Shown here: positions 41,317-51,569 of the stretch, piece by piece
How positions within the stretch are numbered: position 1 is the stretch's first letter
How the letters are laid out: every line of letters begins with the position of its first letter
DNA from: an uncultured Collinsella sp.
GTDB taxonomy: Bacteria > Actinomycetota > Coriobacteriia > Coriobacteriales > Coriobacteriaceae
Length of the DNA stretch: 53,137 bases
Direction of reading: 5' to 3'
NCBI GenBank assembly: GCA_900541785.1
Contig: UQKY01000010.1
Span: 1-53,137 of the forward strand
Notes under the pieces: generated by a model
Seen by the model: the letters and a program-made list of their open reading frames with translations, nothing else
What the model was told of the DNA's origin: nothing
Database searches by the model: none
Position numbers and translations under genes: made by a program

Positions 41317-42914
41317 TGTCCGAAACCCTCAATGCCCAGGATATCGCCAAGAAACTGCAGGAGCAGCTCACGAGCCTCTCCGCGACGGTCGATACGCATG
41401 AGGTTTCAACGGTCGATGAGGTAGGCGACGGCATCGCGCGCGTCTCCGGCCTCAAGAGCGCCATGGCAGGCGAGCTTCTGGAGTTCAAGAGCTCCGATAC
41501 CGGTGAGACCGTCTTCGGCCTTGCCCAGAACCTTGACCGTGACGAGGTCGGCGCCGTTCTGTTCGGTGCCGTCGACTCCATCAAGGAAGGCGACGAGTGC
41601 CGCACCACTGGCCGCGTTATGGATATCCCCGTGAGCCGTGCCATGCTCGGCCGCGTCGTCAATCCGCTCGGCCAGCCCATCGACGGCCTGGGCGACATCG
41701 TCGCTACGCACCGTCGCCCCATCGAGTTCAAGGCTCCCGGCGTCATCGATCGTACCCCGGTGTGCGAGCCGGTTCAGACCGGTCTGCTCGCTATCGACTC
41801 CATGGTGCCTATTGGCCGCGGTCAGCGTGAGCTCATCATCGGTGACCGTAAGACCGGTAAGACCGCCATCGCCATCGACGCTATCCTCAACCAGCGCGGC
41901 AAGGGCATGGTCTGCATCTATGTCGCCATCGGCCAGAAGGCCTCCACGGTCGCCAACATCCGCGAGACCCTCGCTCAGCACGGTGCGCTCGACTACACCA
42001 TCATCGTTTCGGCCACCGCTGCTGATTCCGCCCCTATGCAGTACATCGCGCCTATGGCCGGTGCCGCTATTGGCGAGTTCTTTATGTACAACGGCGAGGA
42101 CGGCAAGCCCGCCAGCGAGACCAACCCCGGTGGCCACGTGCTCGTCATCTACGACGACCTGTCCAAGCAGGCTGTGGCTTACCGTCAGATGTCTCTGACG
42201 CTGCATCGTCCGCCCGGACGCGAGGCCTATCCTGGCGACATCTTCTACCTGCACTCTCGTCTGCTCGAGCGTGCAGTCAAGATGTCCAAGAAGAACGGTT
42301 ATGGCTCCATGACGGCTCTTCCGATCATCGAGACCCAGGACGGCGACGTCTCGGCCTACATTCCGACCAACGTCATTTCCATTACCGATGGTCAGATCTA
42401 CCTGCAGTCCGAGCTCTTCTTCCAGGGCCAGCGCCCGGCAGTCGACGTGGGCATTTCCGTGTCCCGCGTCGGTGGCGACGCGCAGACCAAGGCTATGAAG
42501 CAGGTCGCCGGCAACCTCCGTCTGGACCTCGCTTCGTACCAGGAGCTCGCCGGCTTTACGCAGTTCGGCTCCGACCTCGACGAGGCTACTCAGAAGCAGC
42601 TGACCCATGGTGCCCGCATGACCGAGCTCCTGAAGCAGCCGCGTTACAAGCCGTTTGAGGTTGGCGAGCAGATCGTTACGCTGTTCGCTGGCAACGAGGG
42701 CTTCCTGGATGACCTGGAGATCGCCGACGTGCTGCCTTTCCGTGCCGAGCTCATCGAGTACATGGACAATGGCTTTGGCTCGCTGCTCGACAAGGTTCGC
42801 GCCAAGAAGATCGATGATGACACCAAGGCTGAGCTCTTGCGCGTCATCGGCGACTTCAAGCAGCAGTTCATGGCCAAGCACCATTCGGATGTTTCTGGAT
42901 CAGAGGAGAACTAA
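41316..42914 (+). CDS. atpA: F-type ATP synthase subunit alpha
   Basis: A 532-residue non-catalytic nucleotide-binding subunit of F1. The P-loop GDRKTGKT is at 176-183, followed by YVAIGQKASTVANIRETL, VLVIYDDLSKQAVAYRQMSL and the arginine-finger region LFFQGQRPAVDVGISVSRVG. Length is slightly above the usual 505-515. It starts at a TAATG junction with atpH behind GGAGGTG. Confidence 0.98.
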   Translation: MSETLNAQDIAKKLQEQLTSLSATVDTHEVSTVDEVGDGIARVSGLKSAMAGELLEFKSSDTGETVFGLAQNLDRDEVGAVLFGAVDSIKEGDECRTTGRVMDIPVSRAMLGRVVNPLGQPIDGLGDIVATHRRPIEFKAPGVIDRTPVCEPVQTGLLAIDSMVPIGRGQRELIIGDRKTGKTAIAIDAILNQRGKGMVCIYVAIGQKASTVANIRETLAQHGALDYTIIVSATAADSAPMQYIAPMAGAAIGEFFMYNGEDGKPASETNPGGHVLVIYDDLSKQAVAYRQMSLTLHRPPGREAYPGDIFYLHSRLLERAVKMSKKNGYGSMTALPIIETQDGDVSAYIPTNVISITDGQIYLQSELFFQGQRPAVDVGISVSRVGGDAQTKAMKQVAGNLRLDLASYQELAGFTQFGSDLDEATQKQLTHGARMTELLKQPRYKPFEVGEQIVTLFAGNEGFLDDLEIADVLPFRAELIEYMDNGFGSLLDKVRAKKIDDDTKAELLRVIGDFKQQFMAKHHSDVSGSEEN

Positions 42915-42919
42915 GCCCC

Positions 42920-43827
42920 ATGGCCAACCTTCGCGACATTAAGAAGCGAATCTCCTCGGTTACCACGACCAAGCAGATCACGCGCACGATGGAGATGGTC
43001 TCTACGGCCAAGATCCGTCGTGCCCTCGATCGCTCCAAGCAGGCCGAGCCCTATAAGGAGGCGCTGACCGACGTCATGTTGACGGTCGCCGGCGACGCCT
43101 CCTGTTCGGGCACCGATCCCATGCTGCAGAAGCATGAGAGCGTCAAGCATGGCCTGATTGTCGTTATTGCTTCGGACCGCGGCCTTGCCGGCGGTTTCAA
43201 TACGACGGTGGAGCGCACGGCCGAAAAGCTCGCCGCTTCTTGGGCGAACGACGGCATCGAGTGCGAGATTATCGCGTGCGGGCGCAAACCGGCCACGTAT
43301 TTCCGTGACCGCGCAAACGTCGTCATGCACTTTGAGGGCAACTCCTCTGAGCCCGATTTCAATCAGGCCCGCATGATCTCCTCTCATATCTGCGATGCGT
43401 ATCGTGCCGGTGAGCTTGACCGTGTCGAGCTTGTCTACCACCACGCCAAGAACCGCGTGGATCAGGAGCTTCGCGTCGAGCATCTGTTGCCGCTCGACCC
43501 CGAGATGATCGCTATGGCCCACGGTCCGCGTAAGAACGAGACCGACGCCCCTAAGCGCATCTCGTCCACGTTCGAGTTCGTGCCCTCTCCCGAGCATGTC
43601 CTCGGCAAGCTTGTGCCGTCTTATATCCTGACGGTCATCTACCAGGCCCTGATCGATTCGGCGGCTGCCGAGCAGGGTGCACGCCGCAAGGCCATGCACT
43701 CCGCGACGGAAAACGCCACCGCGATCATCTCGACCCTTACCCGCACGTATAGTCGCGTGCGCCAGGCTTCGATCACGACCGAGATTAACGAGATCGTCGG
43801 CGGAGCCTCAGCATTGGAGGAACAGTA

Positions 43828-43828
<1 letters not shown>
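42920..43828 (+). CDS. atpG: F-type ATP synthase subunit gamma
   Basis: A 302-residue central-shaft subunit. The N-terminal helix MANLRDIKKRISSVTTTKQI with TRTMEMVSTAKIRRA and the C-terminal helix (MHSATENATAIISTLTRTYS, ITTEINEIVGGASALEEQ) form the coiled shaft. The Rossmann-like middle shows VIASDRGLAGGFN. It begins 5 bases after atpA and ends in a TAATG junction with atpD. Confidence 0.97.
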
Positions 43829-45282
<1,454 letters not shown>

Positions 45283-45285
45283 GTT

Positions 45286-45678
45286 ATGCGTATCCGCATC
45301 GTGTGCCCCGTGAGCTGCGCCTATGAGGGCGACGCTGCGTTCGTGTCGATTCCGTCCACGGATGGCGAGTTTGGCGTTCTGCCTGCTCACTCCAGCGAAA
45401 TCTGCACGATCGACCGCGGTTACGTTCGCGTTTCCGATAAGGCCATGGGCACTGTCGACCACACGTTTGCCGTGGCCGGCGGCTATGCCCAGGTTGCGGA
45501 CGATGTCGTGACCGTCCTCGCCGAGCGCGCTTGCGATTTGGCGACCGTCGACGCCGACAAGGTTAAAGCTGATATTCAAGGTTTTGAAGAGAAGCTGGGT
45601 AATTTGTCGGAGGATGATGCACGCCGCGCCTACCTCTATAATGAAATCGCATGGTGTAAGCTCAAGCTTGCCCAATAG
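45286..45678 (+). CDS. atpC: F-type ATP synthase subunit epsilon
   Basis: A 130-residue regulatory subunit. The N-terminal beta-sandwich reads MRIRIVCPVSCAYEGDAAFV, SIPSTDGEFGVLPAHSS and AVAGGYAQVADDVVTVLAERAC. The C-terminal helices are present but short (DDARRAYLYNEIAWCKLKLA). It is the last gene of the operon, and a strong terminator follows 38 bases later. Confidence 0.95.
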   Translation: MRIRIVCPVSCAYEGDAAFVSIPSTDGEFGVLPAHSSEICTIDRGYVRVSDKAMGTVDHTFAVAGGYAQVADDVVTVLAERACDLATVDADKVKADIQGFEEKLGNLSEDDARRAYLYNEIAWCKLKLAQ

Positions 45679-45715
45679 TCAGACGTTTTAACGTTCGACC
45701 ATTTGCGAACACATC

Positions 45716-45753
45716 ATGCCCGGGATGGCCCAGCCACCCCGGGCATGCTTTTT
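45716..45753 (+). terminator. Intrinsic terminator of the ATP synthase operon
   Basis: ATGCCCGGG (45716-45724) pairs with CCCGGGCAT (45738-45746), with a small inner ATGG/CCA pairing, and is followed by GCTTTTTG. It lies only 13 bases before the murA start, so murA depends on read-through or a promoter within the terminator region. Confidence 0.88.
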
Positions 45754-45766
45754 GAAAGGGTAGACC

Positions 45767-47050
45767 TTGGATATTATCCGCGTTGAGGGTGGCCACGCCA
45801 TCGGAGGTTCCGTGCCTGTTTCGGGTGCCAAGAACTCCGCGCTCAAACTTATGGCGGCAACGCTTCTGGCGCCGGGCAAGACGACGCTGCAGAACGTGCC
45901 TGATATTTCCGATGTCCACGTGATGGGCAAGGTGCTCAAGGGTATGGGCGCTACGATCGATGTTCTCGACGAGCACACGCTCGAGATCGATACCTCCCAG
46001 GTTGATTCTTGGGAGGCGCCCTACGAGCTCGTTGCCAAGATGCGCGCTTCCACTGCCGTGATGGGACCCCTGCTGGGCCGTTTCCATCGCGCCAAGATCG
46101 CCATGCCCGGCGGCTGCAACCTGGGCGCTCGCAAGATCGATATGCATATCTTGGGTCTTGAGGCCTTGGGCGTTGAGTTCGATACCGCCCACGGCTATAT
46201 CAACGCCAACGCGCCCCAGGGCCTGCACGGTACCACCGTCACGCTCGAGTTTGCCAGTGTCGGTGCGACCGAGAACCTCATCATGGCCTCCGTGCGCGCG
46301 CAGGGTACCACGGTAATCGACAATGCCGCCCGCGAGCCCGAGATCGTCGATCTCGCCAACATGCTCAACGAAATGGGCGCCAAGATTGTCGGCGCCGGTA
46401 CGCCTGTCGTGACCATCGAGGGCGTGGAGGAGCTGCATCCCGTTACCCATCGCGTGGTGGGCGACCGCATCGAGGCCGGTACCTTTATCGTTGCCGGTGC
46501 GTTGATGGCAGACGACCGCGGTGTCGACGTCACAGGCTTTTGCCCCATTCACTTGGGCATGGTGCTCAAGAAGATGGAGCTCATGGGCATCGACTGCGAG
46601 CGCGTCGAGGATGGCGTCCATGTGAGGCGTGCCGAGTGCATCAAGCCGGTCGACATCCAGACGCTTCCGTTCCCCGGTTTCCCCACGGACATGCAGGCGC
46701 AGATCATGGTGCTCTCCGCCCTGGCCGACGGCAGCTCCGTTATCACCGAGAACATCTTCGAGAATCGCTTTATGTTCGCATCCGAGCTGGTGCGCATGGG
46801 TGCCGACATTCGCATCGAGAGCCACCACGCCATGATTCACGGCGTCAAGGGCTTCTCCGGCGCTCAGGTAACCTCACCGGATCTTCGTGGTGGCGCGGCA
46901 CTCGTCGTTGCCGGCCTCATTGCCGACGGCACGACCGAGGTCTCGGCCATCCATCACATTAAGCGCGGCTACGAACAGTTTGTCGAAAAGCTGCAGGCGC
47001 TTGGCGCTCATGTCGAGCACGCCACTGTTCCCGATCCCGTCATCTACTAA
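45767..47050 (+). CDS. murA: UDP-N-acetylglucosamine 1-carboxyvinyltransferase
   Basis: A 427-residue enzyme for the first committed step of peptidoglycan precursor synthesis, moving enolpyruvate from PEP to UDP-GlcNAc. Lys22 and Asn23 (SGAKNSALK) match the model enzyme's numbering. The mobile-loop cysteine is Cys117 in PGGCNLGARKIDMH, so the fosfomycin-sensitive form is expected. The TTG start follows GAAAGGG. It sits between the ATP synthase terminator and an LCP gene 12 bases downstream. Confidence 0.97.
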   Translation: MDIIRVEGGHAIGGSVPVSGAKNSALKLMAATLLAPGKTTLQNVPDISDVHVMGKVLKGMGATIDVLDEHTLEIDTSQVDSWEAPYELVAKMRASTAVMGPLLGRFHRAKIAMPGGCNLGARKIDMHILGLEALGVEFDTAHGYINANAPQGLHGTTVTLEFASVGATENLIMASVRAQGTTVIDNAAREPEIVDLANMLNEMGAKIVGAGTPVVTIEGVEELHPVTHRVVGDRIEAGTFIVAGALMADDRGVDVTGFCPIHLGMVLKKMELMGIDCERVEDGVHVRRAECIKPVDIQTLPFPGFPTDMQAQIMVLSALADGSSVITENIFENRFMFASELVRMGADIRIESHHAMIHGVKGFSGAQVTSPDLRGGAALVVAGLIADGTTEVSAIHHIKRGYEQFVEKLQALGAHVEHATVPDPVIY

Positions 47051-47062
47051 TGCAGGTTGCCT

Positions 47063-48286
47063 ATGTTTAAGAAAAAGCCCATTACGGAATCTCGAAGACC
47101 TTCGACCGGCGCTCAGGCAAAAATCTATAGCCGCGATAACGTTGCCCGCTATTCCGAGCGCGCTCGTCAGCGCCGTCGCGGTCATACGGTTCGCCGCGTT
47201 GCGCTCATTGCTGTGCTCGGTGTGCTGCTGAGCGCTACGACTGCCGCCGGCCTGTGGTTTGCCACCATTATGGGCAAGCTCGGCGATTCCAACGTCATTA
47301 CCGACAACCTGCGCCAGATCCTGGTTGATACCGACGAGGCAAAGGACCCGTTCTACGTGCTACTCCTTGGCACTGACGGTCGCCCGGGCGAGGATACATA
47401 CCGCGCCGACTCGATTATCCTGGCGCGTATCGACCCCACGCAAAAACAGGCGACGCTCATCTCCATTCCGCGCGATACCAAGGTCGTCTACAACGGCTCG
47501 ACCATGAAGATCAACGCCTGCCATACCTACGGCGGCGCCGAAGCCATGGTCCAGGCGGTCAACGAGCTGTGCGGTGTCCAGATTTCCCACTATGCCGAGG
47601 TCAGCTTCGACGGCATGCAGTCGCTCATCGATTCGGTCGGCGGCATCGACATTAACGCAACCGACGATGTCGACGACCCCGAGCATCTCGACATTAAGAT
47701 CACCGCCGGTCAGCAGCACATGGATGGCGCGACCGCCCTTACCTATGCCCGTTGCCGCTACATCTATGCCGATGGCGACTACACACGCATGCGCCACCAG
47801 CGTCAGGTGCTCGGCGCCCTCGCCAACCAGATCCTCAACAACTTCGATGCCACCAAGGTCTTCGACCTCGTCAATTCGCTGTCCGACATGCTCGTGACCG
47901 ATATGAGCGTTCAAGACATCGTCTCTACGGTCAATGCCATGCGCGGCATGGATGTTGACGGCATCTATTCGGCCAACTTGCCTTCGTATGCCGATGCCAG
48001 CACCATGATTGATGGCGTGAGCTACGTCTTTGTCTACGAGGACGAGCTTAAGGAAATGATGGAGCGCGTCGACGCTGGTAAGGATCCCAAGGGCCCCAAT
48101 ACCATGGGCCAGTCCGATGGCTCCAGCTCTACGATCGGCGACCTGAACAACAACACGTCCGATGATTACGCCAACGGCACCGCAACCTCATCGGTTAGCT
48201 CTGACGATTCGGACGATTCGACTGATTCGAGCGATTCGGACTACTACGAAGAGCCCACCGGCGACGGCAACGGCTACTCCTACTAG
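47063..48286 (+). CDS. LytR-CpsA-Psr family cell-wall glycopolymer ligase
   Basis: A 407-residue membrane-anchored LCP protein. A basic cytoplasmic start (RQRRRGHTVRR) precedes one membrane segment (ALIAVLGVLLSATTAAGLWF). The external catalytic domain carries LLLGTDGRPGEDTYRADSII, SIPRDTKV, AEVSFDGMQSLIDSVGGIDI and ALTYARCRYIYADGDYTRMR, whose Arg and Asp residues bind the pyrophosphate of lipid-linked polymers. The last 65 residues are a Ser/Asp-rich tail (SSVSSDDSDDSTDSSDSDYY). It probably attaches wall polymers to peptidoglycan, which fits murA just upstream. The ATG at 47063 is preferred over a TTG at 47057. A composite repeat starts 1 base after the stop. Confidence 0.92.
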   Translation: MFKKKPITESRRPSTGAQAKIYSRDNVARYSERARQRRRGHTVRRVALIAVLGVLLSATTAAGLWFATIMGKLGDSNVITDNLRQILVDTDEAKDPFYVLLLGTDGRPGEDTYRADSIILARIDPTQKQATLISIPRDTKVVYNGSTMKINACHTYGGAEAMVQAVNELCGVQISHYAEVSFDGMQSLIDSVGGIDINATDDVDDPEHLDIKITAGQQHMDGATALTYARCRYIYADGDYTRMRHQRQVLGALANQILNNFDATKVFDLVNSLSDMLVTDMSVQDIVSTVNAMRGMDVDGIYSANLPSYADASTMIDGVSYVFVYEDELKEMMERVDAGKDPKGPNTMGQSDGSSSTIGDLNNNTSDDYANGTATSSVSSDDSDDSTDSSDSDYYEEPTGDGNGYSY

Positions 48287-48287
48287 T

Positions 48288-48620
48288 TCCGCCGTTCTAC
48301 CGAACGGCGGACCGGCCGACGCTGCGCGCCGTCCAAGGCGACAATTTGTCATTCAAAAGGCAGGGCATGACCAGAAGGTCAATGCCCTGCCTTTTTCATG
48401 CCAACTTGTCCGCCTTGGGCGACGCTCGCTGACGTTGGCTCAACCTGCGATGCTGTGTAGTGGTAGCCGTTGGGGACGTTCTTAAATGACTAGTCAAAGT
48501 AGTCATTGGGGACGTTCTTAAATGACTAGTCAAAGGGGACACTCTTGCGGCACTTGACACTTGGCACTTGGGGACGTTCCTTTTGTGCCGGCAGTTGGGG
48601 ACACTCCTTGCGTCAAGAGG
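48288..48620 (+). repeat. Composite hairpin element, copy C, with tandem GGGGAC units
   Basis: Hairpin 1: TCCGCCGTTC-TACC-GAACGGCGGA (48288-48311). Outer stem: CCAAGGCG (48333-48340) and its complement (48411-48418), extended with one mismatch and one wobble. Inner hairpin: GGCAGGGCATGACC-AGAA-GGTCAATGCCCTGCC, bulged A, then TTTTT. After 36 bases, two tandem 36-bp units follow (48464-48499, 48500-48535), each a half palindrome containing TTGGGGACGTTCTTAAATGA. A GCGGCAC...GTGCCGGC unit (48547-48593) shared with copy B comes last. Confidence 0.87.
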
Positions 48621-48651
48621 CTGGCGCGCGTCAACCTGTCCTCAGTGCAGC

Positions 48652-48689
48652 AAAAAATCGCCCCGTTCTCGGTTGAGGATGGGGCGATT
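48652..48689 (-). terminator. Intrinsic terminator of pepT
   Basis: On the minus strand AATCGCCCC pairs with GGGGCGATT (9 bp), followed by TTTTT. It is the first signal after the pepT stop. Confidence 0.9.
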
Positions 48690-48715
48690 CGTCTTTTGGG
48701 ATTGTGCGGCCAGAC

Positions 48716-49963
48716 CTATGCGAAGCGGGCGACGAGTTCCTGGAGGACGTCGGTCATCTTGACGAGCGAGCTGACCGGGACAAACTCGTTGACGCCGTGG
48801 TAGCAGTAGCCGCCCGTGGAAAGGTTGGGGCAGGGCAGGCCGCGGAACGACAGCTGCGCACCGTCGGTACCACCGCGAATCGGCAGCACCTGGGGCTCAA
48901 TGCCGCAGGCAAGGTAGGCTTCCTTGGCGACATCGATAAGCTCGGGGTAGTCACGCACGATCTCGGCCATGTTGCGGTACTGCTGCTTGATCTCGACCGT
49001 CACGCGCTCTTCGCCCAGGCGCTGGTTGAGCAGTGCTGCGGCGGCATCCATCAGCTCGAGCTTCTGCTGGAACTTGGCGGCATCGTGATCACGGACGATA
49101 TAGCGCGCCGTAGCGTGGTCGACGGTTGCAGACACGCCCTCAAGGTGATAGAAGCCCTCGTAGCCCTCGGTGTATTCCGGACGCTGCTCGTAGGGGAGCA
49201 GGGCATTGAAGTCGCAGAACAGATTGCCCGCGTTGACCATGCGGCCTTTGGCGTCACCGGGATGGATGGATTGGCCCTCAAAGCGAACGGTTGCCTCGGC
49301 GGCGTTAAAGCACTCCCATTCCAGCTCGCCAACGGGACCGCCGTCGACCGTGTAGGCGTACTTGCAGCCAAAGGCCTCGATGTCCAACAGCTCGGCGCCG
49401 TGACCGATCTCCTCGTCCGGGCAAAAACAAATGCCGAGTGCGGGGTGGGGCAGCGAGGGGTCCTGAGCGATACGCGCGACAAGCGCCATGATCTCGGCGA
49501 CGCCGGCCTTGTCGTCGGCGCCCAGCAGTGTGGTGCCGTCACTGCAGACCAAGTCCTCACCCACAAGGTCGTTCAGGGCGGGAAGCTTGGCGGTGCTCAT
49601 GGCCACAGGCTTGCCGTCAACGGTACCGCAGACCAGGTCGCCGCCTTCGTAGTGCACAATGTGCGGCTTCACACCGGCGCCCGGCGCAACCTCGGTGGTG
49701 TCGAGGTGCGCGATCAGGCCCAGGGCGGGCTTGTCCTCCGCGCCCGCGCTCGCAGGAATATGCGCGCAGACGTAGGCATGCTCGGTCACATGGGCATCGG
49801 CCGCGCCGAGCTCGCGCAGCTCCTTGGCCAGGATGTTGGCAAGGTCAAACTGAACGGTGCTCGAAGGCACCTGGTCGCAGTTTGCATCCTCGGATTGCGT
49901 GTTGATTTGGACGTAGCGCAAAAAGCGCTCAAGGACGTCGGGGTTCGTGGCGTTGTTTTCCAT
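48716..49963 (-). CDS. pepT: Peptidase T (tripeptide aminopeptidase)
   Basis: A 415-residue M20B zinc aminopeptidase that removes the N-terminal residue of tripeptides. Zinc and catalytic residues are visible: LIAHLDTTEV (His86, Asp88), LLGADDKAGVAEIM (bridging Asp), CFCPDEEIGHG (catalytic Glu and metal Glu), YTVDGG (metal Asp) and GGYCYHGVNEFV (last His). Length matches PepT (about 405-410). The ATG at 49963 has TTGGAG upstream. The longer in-frame reading to 50116 runs into the divergent regulator gene. It is a single gene with its own terminator. Confidence 0.96.
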   Translation of the reverse strand: MENNATNPDVLERFLRYVQINTQSEDANCDQVPSSTVQFDLANILAKELRELGAADAHVTEHAYVCAHIPASAGAEDKPALGLIAHLDTTEVAPGAGVKPHIVHYEGGDLVCGTVDGKPVAMSTAKLPALNDLVGEDLVCSDGTTLLGADDKAGVAEIMALVARIAQDPSLPHPALGICFCPDEEIGHGAELLDIEAFGCKYAYTVDGGPVGELEWECFNAAEATVRFEGQSIHPGDAKGRMVNAGNLFCDFNALLPYEQRPEYTEGYEGFYHLEGVSATVDHATARYIVRDHDAAKFQQKLELMDAAAALLNQRLGEERVTVEIKQQYRNMAEIVRDYPELIDVAKEAYLACGIEPQVLPIRGGTDGAQLSFRGLPCPNLSTGGYCYHGVNEFVPVSSLVKMTDVLQELVARFA

Positions 49964-50083
49964 AAAGACCGCTCCAATCTTGGTCGTCGTGTGCAACAAG
50001 AACTCTAGCACGGTATGCCACGGCATACCGCGACACTTGGATGGGGTAGAATCAGCCTTTGAAAGCAGAAGGGACGGAAGGTC

Positions 50084-50506
50084 ATGGATACGACAAATAG
50101 CTCGCGCGAGCTGCACCTAACAGTGGCGAACGAAGACTACTTGGAGTGCATGGTTCGCATCGAAAACGAAGAAGGAGAGACCAATGGCGTGCGATCGGTC
50201 GACATCGCGCAGCGTCTTGGTGTCTCCAAGGCATCGGTCAATAAGGCGGTTTCGGCGCTTAAGGCGTCCGGGCTTGTCGAGCAATCGCATTACGGCAAGG
50301 TCATCCTGACCGACCGTGGTCGCGAGGTCGGCACGGCTGTCTGGTACCGCCATCGCCTTATCCGCACGTTTTTGGTCCAGGAGCTCGGCGTCGATTTTGA
50401 GCGGGCCGATTCCGAGGCGTGCATGATGGAACATGCGCTTTCCGAGGACACGATGAGCCGCTGGCTCGCCTATCTCGAAAAACAGGGAATCAGCGTCGAG
50501 GAATAG
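50084..50506 (+). CDS. DtxR/MntR-family metal-dependent regulator
   Basis: A 140-residue regulator with the DtxR winged helix (VRSVDIAQRLGVSKASVNKA then VSALKASGLVEQ) and a dimerisation helix, but no SH3-like third domain, as in MntR. The metal ligands are mixed. Asp18 and Glu21 (EDYLE) align with MntR Asp8 and Glu11. His90 and the pair Glu116-His117 are shared by both families. Cys113 falls where MntR has a glutamate and DtxR has its cysteine. Manganese or iron control is possible. It is divergent from pepT and is 12 bases ahead of the methyltransferase gene. Confidence 0.88.
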   Translation: MDTTNSSRELHLTVANEDYLECMVRIENEEGETNGVRSVDIAQRLGVSKASVNKAVSALKASGLVEQSHYGKVILTDRGREVGTAVWYRHRLIRTFLVQELGVDFERADSEACMMEHALSEDTMSRWLAYLEKQGISVEE

Positions 50507-50518
50507 CGAAACACATAT

Positions 50519-51412
50519 ATGGATACGAGTTATTACAACCGCCCCGGCGGCGAGGAACTTATGCGCCGCCTGTCGAGCGAGACCCTGTTGACGCAGGGCC
50601 CCATGGGCAGCGTGCTGATGAGTGAATACGATGCCGCCGACATCCCACCGGCGTTTTGGAACCTTGCCGAGCCGCAGACTGTTTCTCGTATCCATCGTCT
50701 GTATGTCGCCGCCGGTGCGCAGGTGCTCATTACCAATACCTTTCAGGCGTCAAGCTATGCCCTCAAGCAAGATCAGATTACGCCGTCCGTGGCTGAGGTC
50801 AATCGCGGTGCCGTCGACGATGCGCGCCAGGCGCACCCTCAGCTGCTGCTGGGCTCGATGGGCCCGATCGGCATTGAGTGGTTTGCCGAAGACTCTGCCG
50901 AGTATCGAGAAATCCGAGGCATTTCGCGAGAGCAGGCATACGCCCTGCTCAATGCTGGTGTTGACGGTCTGCTGATCGAGACGGTGACGTCTATCCGTAA
51001 TTTGCAGCCCATGCTTGCCGGCGTCCAGGATGCCGCCGACGGCATGCCTGTTTTGGTGAGTTTTGTCGTTGACGATAAAGGCGACCTGCTAGGCGATGGT
51101 CTCAACATCGAGGCTGCCGTTTTGTACGCCGAAAAGCACGGCGCAAACTCGGTTGGCGTTAACTGCTGTTCACTTGCGGCCGCGAACATGGCAGTGCCCA
51201 GGATGGTTGCATCGGCGACTACGCCCGTCACGGTACGCCCCAACGTGGGCGATCCGGTCCAAACTCAGGATGGCCCTGCGTGGCGCGAGAACCCCGAAGC
51301 CTTCGCGCGCGCTTGCATCGAATGGAAGCATGCCGGTGCCGCAATGGTGGGCAGTTGCTGTGGAACCACGGCGATCACCACGGCGGCGATGGCCGAGGCG
51401 CTCGATATATAA
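50519..51412 (+). CDS. Homocysteine S-methyltransferase-family protein
   Basis: A 297-residue zinc methyltransferase of the Pfam S-methyl_trans fold, as in MmuM, BHMT and the first domain of MetH. The zinc cysteines are Cys216 or Cys217 (SVGVNCCSLA) and the pair Cys280-Cys281 (MVGSCCGTT). The homocysteine side shows GPMGSVL, ITNTFQAS and LLIETVTSI. It should methylate homocysteine to methionine with an unknown donor. No cobalamin or pterin domain follows, so it is either a stand-alone enzyme or works with a separate corrinoid protein. A terminator follows the stop closely. Confidence 0.9.
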   Translation: MDTSYYNRPGGEELMRRLSSETLLTQGPMGSVLMSEYDAADIPPAFWNLAEPQTVSRIHRLYVAAGAQVLITNTFQASSYALKQDQITPSVAEVNRGAVDDARQAHPQLLLGSMGPIGIEWFAEDSAEYREIRGISREQAYALLNAGVDGLLIETVTSIRNLQPMLAGVQDAADGMPVLVSFVVDDKGDLLGDGLNIEAAVLYAEKHGANSVGVNCCSLAAANMAVPRMVASATTPVTVRPNVGDPVQTQDGPAWRENPEAFARACIEWKHAGAAMVGSCCGTTAITTAAMAEALDI

Positions 51413-51419
51413 AGGTCGA

Positions 51420-51446
51420 AACCGCTCCATACGGGGCGGTTTTTTA
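51420..51446 (+). terminator. Intrinsic terminator of the regulator-methyltransferase pair
   Basis: ACCGCTCC-ATAC-GGGGCGGT (one wobble) is followed by six T residues, directly after the methyltransferase stop. Confidence 0.92.
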
Positions 51447-51569
51447 TTGCTTGCACATCGTCGGTGGCATTTGCCCAAATGGTGAATGCCGGTTTTGGCA
51501 GGTTGCTGGGCGAGCGCTGAGGGTATACCTCATGCGTACCATGATCCAAACACTGTGAGGTGTCTGCGC

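Noticed and set aside
48464..48535. Possible CRISPR array (two 36-bp direct repeats)
   Set aside because: The units are directly adjacent with no spacers, belong to a palindrome family seen elsewhere in the window, and no cas gene is present.
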